The notes under the pieces: generated by a model
Database searches by the model: none
The model's input: the letters and a program-made list of their open reading frames with translations, nothing else
Told to the model about the DNA's origin: nothing
Part shown: positions 57,980 through 64,000 of the stretch, piece after piece
How the letters are laid out: the number at the start of each line of letters is the position of its first letter
Numbering within the stretch: position 1 is the first letter of the stretch
Source: CAVVEQ01 sp963828855
Lineage (GTDB): Bacteria; Chloroflexota; Anaerolineae; Anaerolineales; Anaerolineaceae
Length of the DNA stretch: 64,000 bases
Assembly: GCA_963828855.1 (NCBI GenBank)
Contig: CAWHGB010000002.1
Span: 682,001 to 746,000 of the forward strand
Direction of reading: 5' to 3'
Translations under genes and position numbers: made by a program

Positions 57980-58008
57980 TTGACTTGCCCTCCCTCCTAT
58001 GATATTAT
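57980..58008 (+). promoter_or_regulatory. Promoter of the PIN/TRAM-cysS-rlmB operon
   Basis: TTGACT (57980-57985) and TATTAT (58003-58008) are 17 bases apart, about 76 bases before the ATG, which has a GGAGGAA site. Confidence 0.7.
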
Positions 58009-58083
58009 CTTCTCATCATTATTCATTTTTTCCCGCACTTTAACAATCCGTCATTCATTATTATTTTTCTGGAGGAATTATTC

Positions 58084-59177
58084 ATGAGCGCAGATTTTAT
58101 CGCTCGCCTGGTCGGGATGGTCGTTTTCGCCATCCTCGGCACCTACTGGGGTACCCAGATCGGTGCCATGGCAACCGCAAACGACGTCGATCCCAACCGT
58201 ACCCATCGCGCAGTACTCATTCACCATCGGCCTGGTCGGGGCTCTCTTCGGGCTTGATCCTGACCCCCTATTTCACCACCCGTCCCGTGCGGTCGCTGCG
58301 TGCGTTGCTTGGGCGCGTCTCCGCGCAGACGCTCACCGCTGCCCTTTTCGGGCTCATCGCCGGGTTGCTCATCGCGGCGCTTTTGGCTTTCCCGCTCTCC
58401 CTGCTGCCGTCTCCCTTCGGCTCCATCCTGCCCTTCGTCGGCGCGGTCCTCTTCGCCTACCTGGGCGTGGCCGTCTTTGTCACCCGCCAATCGGATATTT
58501 TCAACCTCTTCAACTCCTTTCGAGGTTCCAACCCTTCCGCGCCCGGCGGGGAATCCTCCGGTGCCGGTTGGGCGGAAAGCCGCACGATCCTGCTGGATAC
58601 CAGTGTGATCATCGACGGGCGTATCGCCGATATTTCCCGTACCGGCTTCCTGCCCGGCACCATGCTCATTCCGCGTTTCGTGCTCACCGAGCTGCAATAT
58701 ATTGCCGACTCGCCCGATAGCCTCCGCCGCCAGCGCGGACGCCGGGGGCTGGAGGTGCTCTCCACCCTTCAAAAGGAACCCTCCATCCGCGTGCGCCTCA
58801 GCGATATCGACGTGGAGGGCGTGAAGGACGTGGATGAAAAGCTGGTCATCCTCGCCCGCCAGATGCGCTGCCCGATCCTCACCAACGATTACAACCTCAA
58901 CCGCGTGGCCGAGCTGCAGGGCGTCACCGTGCTTAATATCAATGAGCTGACCAACGCGGTCAAGTCCGTGCTCCTGCCCGGCGAGCAGATGAGCATCCGC
59001 GTCATCCAGGAGGGCAAGGAACAGAGCCAGGGGGTGGGCTACATGGATGATGGTACGATGGTTGTGATCGAAAACGGGCGTGACCACATCGACGAGGAGA
59101 TCCTGGTCACCGTCACAAAAGTGCTGCAAACAGCAGCCGGGCGGATGATCTTCGCCCGTCCGGAAACGAATCCCTGA
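58084..59177 (+). CDS. PIN/TRAM-domain membrane protein (YacL-like), frameshifted near its N-terminus
   Basis: The N-terminal part has about four membrane segments (IARLVGMVVFAILGTYWG; after shifts near 58,205 and 58,258 SFTIGLVGALFGL, LTAALFGLIAGLLIAALLAF, FVGAVLFAYLGVAVFV). A cytoplasmic PIN nuclease domain follows with acidic residues in ILLDTSVIIDGRIADI and MRCPILTNDYNL, and a C-terminal TRAM RNA-binding domain (QGVGYMDDGTMVVIENGRDH). The corrected length is about 365 residues. Homologs next to ispD or cysS are common in Gram-positive-like phyla. It is thought to cleave RNA, but the target is unknown. Confidence 0.88.
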
Positions 59178-59188
59178 AAGAGGACCGC

Positions 59189-60589
59189 ATGAGTATCAAG
59201 ATCTATAACACCCTCACCCGCAAGAAGGAGGATTTTCAGCCGCTGATTGCCGGCAAGGTGGGCATGTACGTCTGCGGTCCCACGGTCTATTCCAATGCCC
59301 ACGTCGGGCATGCCATGTCCGCCCTCGTTTTCGATATCATCCGCCGTTATTTCGCCTACCGCGGCTACAACGTCAAGTTCGTGATGAATTACACCGACGT
59401 GGACGACAAGATCATCCGCCGCGCCAACGAGCAGGGTGTGGATCCCTTCAAACTGGCCGAGGGCTACATCCAGCAATATGCCCAGAATATGCTTGACCTC
59501 AATATCCTGCCTGCCTCGGTCAACCCGCGCGCCACCCAGGAGATGGGGCAGATCATCGAGATGATCTCCGGGCTGATCGAAAAGGGATATGCCTACGCAG
59601 TGGATGGGGACGTGTATTTCCGCGTGGAGCGCGACCCTGATTACGGCAAGCTCTCGGCGCGCAAGTTGGAGGATATGCAGGCTGGTTCGCGCATCGAGGT
59701 GGACGAGCGCAAGGTGCACCCCATGGATTTCGCCCTGTGGAAATCCGCCAAACCTGGCGAGCCTGCCTGGGAGAGCCCCTGGGGGTTGGGCCGCCCGGGT
59801 TGGCACATCGAATGCTCCGCCATGAACCTGCACCACCTGGGCGAGCAGATCGATATCCACGGCGGGGGCAATGACCTGATCTTCCCGCACCACGAGAACG
59901 AGATCGCCCAGTCCGAATCCTTCACCGGCAAGCCCTTTGCCCGCTACTGGGTGCACAACGGCATGATGCAGTTCACCGGCGAGAAAATGTCCAAATCGAT
60001 CGGCAACGTGGTCTCCATCGAAGATTTCCTCAGCCGCCACCCCGCCGATGCACTGCGCTTCATGATCCTCAACTCCGGTTACCGCAACCCGCTGACATTC
60101 AGCGACGAGGTCATCGATCAGTCCGAGCGCGCCCTGGAGCGGTTTCGCTCCGCACTGCGCCCCGCTCTGCCCGGCGCAAAAGGCGCTCCCCCTGCCAGCC
60201 TGGATGCTCTTCAAAAGCAGGCGGAGGCTTCCAAGAGCGGTTTCATCGACTCCATGGATGATGACTTCAATTCCGCCGGCGCCATGGGGTATCTCTTCGA
60301 GCTGGTGCGTGTGATCAACCAGGCACGCGCAGATGGCGCAACGGATGCAGAATTGAACTCCGCGCAGACGCTGCTGGCTGAGTTGACCGGGGTTCTGGGA
60401 CTGGAGCTTGAAAAGAATCGAACCGGCGAGAACGCCTCCGATGAGTTCATCGACCTGCTGGTGGAAGTCCGCACCGAGATCCGCACCCAGAAGCTCTGGC
60501 AGCTTTCAGATAAGATCCGTGACCGCCTGGCTGAGCTGGGTGTGATCATCGAGGACAGCAAAGAGGGCACCAGCTGGCGCTGGAAGTAA
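59189..60589 (+). CDS. cysS: Cysteinyl-tRNA synthetase
   Basis: This intact 466-residue class I synthetase has the zinc Cys in YVCGPTVYSNAHVGHAMS with the HIGH-type motif, the zinc loop GRPGWHIECSAM, the HHENE region DLIFPHHENEIAQSE, and the KMSKS motif GEKMSKSIGN. It charges tRNA-Cys. Eleven bases separate it from the PIN/TRAM gene, with an AAAGAGGA site. Confidence 0.97.
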   Translation: MSIKIYNTLTRKKEDFQPLIAGKVGMYVCGPTVYSNAHVGHAMSALVFDIIRRYFAYRGYNVKFVMNYTDVDDKIIRRANEQGVDPFKLAEGYIQQYAQNMLDLNILPASVNPRATQEMGQIIEMISGLIEKGYAYAVDGDVYFRVERDPDYGKLSARKLEDMQAGSRIEVDERKVHPMDFALWKSAKPGEPAWESPWGLGRPGWHIECSAMNLHHLGEQIDIHGGGNDLIFPHHENEIAQSESFTGKPFARYWVHNGMMQFTGEKMSKSIGNVVSIEDFLSRHPADALRFMILNSGYRNPLTFSDEVIDQSERALERFRSALRPALPGAKGAPPASLDALQKQAEASKSGFIDSMDDDFNSAGAMGYLFELVRVINQARADGATDAELNSAQTLLAELTGVLGLELEKNRTGENASDEFIDLLVEVRTEIRTQKLWQLSDKIRDRLAELGVIIEDSKEGTSWRWK

Positions 60590-60639
60590 AAAGTTGAGGG
60601 ACGAAATCCCTCTCAAATCCAACTGGCAGAGGATGTGAA

Positions 60640-61376
60640 ATGAAAGAATGGATCCTCGGTCGTAATCCTGTTTATGAGTGCCTCCGGGCAGGCCGACGGC
60701 ATTCCTTCCGCCTGCTGGTGGCCAGCGGCGTGGAGGAAAAGGGCCGCCTGGTGGAGATCCTCGGTTTTGCCCGCGAAAAGAAGCTCAATATCCAGAAAGG
60801 TGCTGCGCGGACAGTTGGATAACCTGGGCGATAACCACCAGGGGGTGGCGCTGGAAACCTCCGCCTATCCCTACGCAGAGATCGCCGATATCCTCGCCGT
60901 GGCTGAATCCCGGTTCGAACCGTTGTTCGTGCTCGTCCTGGATACCATGCAGAACCCGCAGAACCTGGGGACGCTCATGCGCACCGCCGAGGCGGTGGGC
61001 GTGCACGGCATCGTCATCCCCCTGGCGCGCACGGTGGAGGTCACCCCCGCGGTGGTCAGCGCCTCAGCCGGCGCATCCGAGCACCTGCTGGTGGCCCAAT
61101 CCAACCTGGCGCAGGGATTGACCCGTCTCAAGGAAGCCGGTGCCTGGGTCGTCGGCCTGGAGGGCAGCCCGGAAGCCAAACCCCCCGAGCAGATCTCACT
61201 CACCGGTCCCCTGGCGATCGTGGTCGGCAGCGAGGGCGAGGGCATCCGCTCCCTGGTGCGCACCTCCTGCGATCACCTCCTGCGACTGCCGATGGTCGGG
61301 AAGATCGCCTCGCTCAACGCCGCGGTGGCCGGTTCGGTGGTGCTTTACCTGGCGCTGGAAGCCCGTCAAAATGAGG
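60640..61376 (+). CDS. rlmB: 23S rRNA 2'-O-methyltransferase RlmB/TrmH-like (SpoU family), frameshifted
   Basis: The N-terminal substrate-binding domain (MKEWILGRNPVYECLRAG) is joined by a shift near 60,815 to the SPOUT domain with its three knot motifs: NPQNLGTLMRTAEAVGVHGI, IVVGSEGEGIRSLVR and MVGKIASLNAAVAGSVVLYL. It methylates a guanosine 2'-OH in 23S rRNA. As read the frame runs through a terminator to 61516 and into serS; one extra A in the AAAA run near 61,370 gives a TGA at 61374-61376, the likely true end. About 245 residues. Confidence 0.88.
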
Positions 61377-61388
61377 TTAAAAAGAAAA

Positions 61389-61423
61389 CCCCGGGAGTGA
61401 GATCACTTCCCGGGGCATTTTTT
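61389..61423. terminator. Terminator between rlmB and serS
   Basis: CCCCGGGAGTGA (61389-61400) pairs with TCACTTCCCGGGG (61403-61415), followed by ATTTTTTT. The preceding A-run makes it usable from the serS side as well. Confidence 0.9.
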
Positions 61424-61434
61424 TCCAAGAATAT

Positions 61435-62706
61435 TTATTTTCCGATCACTTCGATGCCGCCCATCCACGGGCGCAGCACCTCCGGAACAACGATCGATCC
61501 ATCCGCCTGCTGGTAGTTTTCCATCACCGCGATCAGCGTGCGCGGCAGCCCCAGGCCGGAGCCATTCAGAGTGTGCACCAGCCGGGATTTCGACCCATCT
61601 CCGGGTTTGTACTTGATATTTGCCCGCCTGGCCTGGAAATCGCCCACGTTCGAGACCGAGGAAACCTCCAGCCATTCCCCGCAGCCCGGCGCCCAGACCT
61701 CCAGGTCATAGGTGATCCGCGAGTTGAAACCGAGGTCGCCGGTGCAGAGCTGGATCACTCGGTGGTGCAGCCCCAGCAGCTCGGCGGTCTGGCGGGCATT
61801 TTCGAGCATCCTCTCCAGCTCAGCGTCCGATTCCTCCGGCTGGCAGAAAATGTACATTTCCACCTTGTCGAACTGGTGCCCGCGCTTGATCCCGCGCACA
61901 TCGCGCCCGGCGCTCATCTTTTCCCGCCGGAAGCAGGGAGTGTAGGCGGTGTAGCGCTTCGGCAGCTCGGCTTCATCCAGGGTATCGCCCATGTGCATGC
62001 CCGTCAGCGGCACCTCGGCGGTCGGCACCATCCAGAAATCCTCTTCGATATCGTGGTACAGGTTATCGGCAAACTTGGGCAATTGACCCGCCGCGTAGAG
62101 CACATCCGCCTTCACCATGAAGGGTGTGTATTTCTCGGTATAGCCCTGGCGGATGTGCAGGTCGAGCATCCAGGCGATCAGCGCGCGCTGCAGGCGCGCC
62201 CCCGCCCCGCTCAGCACGTAAAAGCGCGAGCCGGTCAGTTTGACGCCGCTCTCGAAATCAATGATCCCCAATTTCGGACCCAGGTCCCAGTGCGGTTCGG
62301 GGGTGAAATCAAATTCGGGCATCTTCCCGTAGGTTTTCACCACCACGTTGTCGTGCTCATCTTTTCCCAGGGGCGTTTTTTCATCCGGGATATTGGGGAT
62401 GACCTGGGTAAGCGCCTGCAGCTTTTCCTCCACCACCGCCACCTGCCCGTCCAGCGCGCTGATCTTATCGCCCAGCTCGCGCGTGGATTCGATCCGCGCC
62501 TGGCGTTCGGCGGCATCCTTCATCTGGCCGATCTCCTTGGAAACGCGGTTGCGTTCCGCCTTCAGGGTTTCGGTCTCAGCCAGCAGCGCGCGCCGCTCCT
62601 TATCCAGCTCCAGCAGCGCATCCACCACCCCCGCGTCCATCTGCCGCTTGCGCAGGGATTCGCGCACAACATCCGGGTTTTCGCGGATCAAATTGATATC
62701 CAGCAT
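61435..62706 (-). CDS. serS: Seryl-tRNA synthetase
   Basis: This intact 423-residue class II synthetase has a long N-terminal coiled coil (residues about 28-100), motif 2 region TPCFRREKMSAGRDVRGIKR with GHQFDKVEMYIF, and motif 3 LPRTLIAVMENYQQADGSI. It charges tRNA-Ser (and Sec tRNA where present). Transcription is controlled by a serine T-box in its leader. Confidence 0.97.
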   Translation of the reverse strand: MLDINLIRENPDVVRESLRKRQMDAGVVDALLELDKERRALLAETETLKAERNRVSKEIGQMKDAAERQARIESTRELGDKISALDGQVAVVEEKLQALTQVIPNIPDEKTPLGKDEHDNVVVKTYGKMPEFDFTPEPHWDLGPKLGIIDFESGVKLTGSRFYVLSGAGARLQRALIAWMLDLHIRQGYTEKYTPFMVKADVLYAAGQLPKFADNLYHDIEEDFWMVPTAEVPLTGMHMGDTLDEAELPKRYTAYTPCFRREKMSAGRDVRGIKRGHQFDKVEMYIFCQPEESDAELERMLENARQTAELLGLHHRVIQLCTGDLGFNSRITYDLEVWAPGCGEWLEVSSVSNVGDFQARRANIKYKPGDGSKSRLVHTLNGSGLGLPRTLIAVMENYQQADGSIVVPEVLRPWMGGIEVIGK

Positions 62707-62740
62707 TTCGCACCTACTCTTCCTTGGTCTTGATGAATAG

Positions 62741-62965
62741 AAAATCCCCCACCGCTGCAGGACGGGTGAGGGATCCGTGGTGCCACCTGCTTTCGCTGAG
62801 AATTCAGCCTTGTTGGGCGGTAACGGCTGCCTCCGTCCCCCTTACGCTCGCAGAGCCCTGCGGGGGAATCCCGTCCTCGTGGACGACCGGGGTGGATCTG
62901 CAGCGGTTACCGGGTTTCACCATGTTCCGGTTCTCTGGAAGGGGCTGCACTAATCCCCGGGTTGG
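62741..62965 (-). promoter_or_regulatory. T-box riboswitch for serine upstream of serS
   Basis: On the minus strand the leader has a stem I (CCGGGG with CCCCGG, and GCAG with CTGC) with the codon TCC (62896-62894) in the specifier loop. The T-box sequence AGGTGGCACCACGG (62788-62775) follows, then a terminator in which ATCCCTCACC pairs with GGTGGGGGAT before TTTTC. Uncharged tRNA-Ser should favour antitermination and serS expression. Confidence 0.9.
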
Positions 62966-63057
62966 ATACTTGCAATTATTATAACCCGGTGGAGGGGGAA
63001 TACAAGGAGTTGATTTGTTGAATGGTTGAATGGTTTTCATCACTCCGCAGAGTCATA

Positions 63058-63107
63058 CCTCCCTCCCCTGCTACGCAGGAGAGGGATTGAGGGAGGGGTT
63101 TTTTTAC
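63058..63107 (+). repeat. GC-rich inverted repeat with T-run and partial second copy
   Basis: CCTCCCTC and GAGGGAGG enclose TCCCCTGC-TAC-GCAGGAGA, followed by seven T. A partial copy (GGGGAGGGACTGAGGGAGGGG) lies at about 63160-63180. No plus-strand gene precedes it, so it is probably a dispersed intergenic repeat. The rest of 62966-63180 shows no gene. Confidence 0.45.
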
Positions 63108-63180
63108 TCATCTCTCCTGTGGAGCAGGGGTGGCGGTTTGTGCACTCCAGCGCTTTTCTGGGGAGGGACTGAGGGAGGGG

Positions 63181-64000
63181 TCACTCCAGCGAATCGATCG
63201 CGAACACGCACCCGGCGCAGACCAGCATCAGCAGGGTGGACATGGCCATCGCCTGCCCGTAATTGAGCGCACCCGGCACGGTCAGGTAGCGCGAGATGGC
63301 GATCGGCAGGGTCGGGAATTCCGGTCGTGCCAGGAACGATGTCGCCCCGAATTCGCCCAGCGAGATCGTGAAGGCGAAGAGCATTCCGGCCAGGATCGGC
63401 CGCCAGAGGATCGGCAGGGTGATCTCCCGCCAGATGCGTCCCGGCGGATGCACCCAACACCGCCGCGGATTCCGTGAGCGCGAGCGGTATGGAGGCGAGC
63501 GCCGGCTGGACCGTGCGCGTGAAAAAGGGCAGCGCCACCACACTGTGGGCGATGGGCACCAGCAGAATGGCCAGCAGCGCTCCCCCGGGCATCCCGCTGG
63601 AAAGGAGCAGCAACCCTAATCCCAGTGATACTGCCGAAGCCCCCAGCGGCAGCGTGACAAGCACCTCGGTCAAGGCTCCCCGGTTTCTGCGCCGTTCCAT
63701 CGCCGCCGCGATCAGCATCCCCAGGACAAGCGTGATCAACACCGCCACCCCCGCATACACCAGCGAATTGCGCATCGCCTCCACGGGTGGAACGTAAAAG
63801 AGCGACCCCCGCCGGTTAATGAAGAGCTCCCGGTAGTAAGCGCCCGTCCAGGCAGTCTGGAACCCTCCCCCGCCTGCCGGGTCTGCCTCCAGGCGGGTGA
63901 TCGAACGCAGCGCCAGCGCCAGGAGTGGCGAGAGAAAAACCACGAAAAGCGCGCTGCCCATCAATCCAACGAAGCCTTTTTCAAGCGTGGTTTGCGGATG
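63181..64000 (-). CDS. ThiP/FbpB-like ABC transporter permease, partial, one frameshift
   Basis: The frame is open to the window edge, so the N-terminus is missing. About six membrane segments are visible (MRNSLVYAGVAVLITLVLGM; ALTEVLVTLPLGASAVSLGL; LLAILLVPIAHSVVALPFF), then a cytoplasmic EAA-type loop ALTESAAVLGASAGT. After a shift near 63,455 it ends with ISLGEFGATSFLARPEFPTL and an alternating tail typical of ThiP. It is likely the second half of a two-repeat permease for thiamine or a similar ligand. It differs from the permease at 18.5-20.4 kb. Confidence 0.8.

Noticed and set aside
58221..59129. Minus-strand frame of 302 codons opposite the PIN/TRAM gene
   Set aside because: Its highly charged, repetitive composition is the reverse of a conserved gene, and no start signal precedes it.
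59039..60214. Minus-strand frame of 391 codons opposite cysS
   Set aside because: It lies antisense to intact cysS and has no recognisable fold or ribosome site.
61573..62733. Long plus-strand frame of 386 codons opposite serS
   Set aside because: It is fully antisense to an intact seryl-tRNA synthetase and has a His/Leu/Arg-rich composition with no domain; it is a GC-codon shadow.
63058..63180. CRISPR-like or tandem repeat array
   Set aside because: Only two imperfect GC-rich copies are present, without regular spacers or cas genes.

Overview
Origin. This is bacterial chromosomal DNA of medium-high GC content. The gene style best fits an Anaerolineae-like Chloroflexota: a fused formiminotransferase-cyclodeaminase, a PIN/TRAM protein next to cysS and rlmB, a T-box in front of serS, a very long secreted beta-helix protein, and Thermotoga-like inositol genes. 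The phylum is an inference from style, not a measurement. No rRNA, insertion sequence, prophage or CRISPR array was seen. One tRNA gene (Glu, anticodon TTC) is present. About fifty otherwise conserved genes or gene segments change reading frame by one or two bases. In several cases (signal peptide of the beta-helix protein, His-rich tail of the DMT exporter, gene ends that recover a neat ATGA overlap) the pattern looks like assembly indels rather than gene death. I therefore annotate these as genes and state where the frame changes.

Layout. (1) 1-2.3 kb: end of a metabolite exporter and the msrPQ methionine sulfoxide repair pair. (2) 2.5-8.8 kb: an IclR-controlled carbohydrate operon with an IolD-like thiamine-diphosphate enzyme, split transketolase, RpiB-family isomerase and a Gfo/Idh/MocA oxidoreductase; ferritin follows. 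(3) 9.4-27.6 kb, all on the minus strand: two transcription units that carry the same TGAAA-N6-TTTCA palindrome just downstream of their -10 boxes. One runs from the RpiR-type regulator through an iron/sugar-phosphate-type ABC importer, two HAD proteins, a HAD-isomerase fusion, DUF47, a PiT phosphate transporter, a PfkB kinase and a metallo-beta-lactamase-fold hydrolase. The other encodes a HAD protein, a circularly permuted phosphoglycerate mutase, two tandem two-domain P-loop kinases and an MFS transporter. (4) 27.7-40.4 kb, plus strand: a LacI-controlled inositol/hexuronate cluster whose two promoter regions carry the same perfect 16-bp palindrome. (5) 40.5-45.2 kb: DtxR-type regulator, FeoAB fusion, FeoC-like protein, a YedF-like protein and a membrane protein. 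(6) 45.6-52.8 kb: a carotenoid-type FAD oxidoreductase with an AttH/CrtC-like partner, small proteins, tRNA-Glu, YedK, FtcD, a lipoprotein peptidase and Dcd. (7) 52.9-64 kb: a 1,653-residue beta-helix protein, PIN/TRAM-cysS-rlmB, serS with its T-box, and part of a ThiP-like permease.

How the genes work together. The 28.8-40.4 kb cluster reads as a complete Thermotoga-type inositol route: IolG, IolM, IolN and IolO turn myo-inositol into D-tagaturonate, UxaE makes D-fructuronate and the SDR reduces it to D-mannonate. No mannonate dehydratase or KDPG aldolase is present. Instead a LarA-type epimerase, a PfkB kinase and 6-phosphogluconate dehydrogenase follow, which suggests mannonate to gluconate to 6-phosphogluconate to ribulose 5-phosphate. 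The neighbouring RpiR regulon looks like uptake and processing of a phosphorylated polyol or sugar acid. Its substrate is unknown, and its most unusual member is the permuted mutase at 25.2-26.8 kb.
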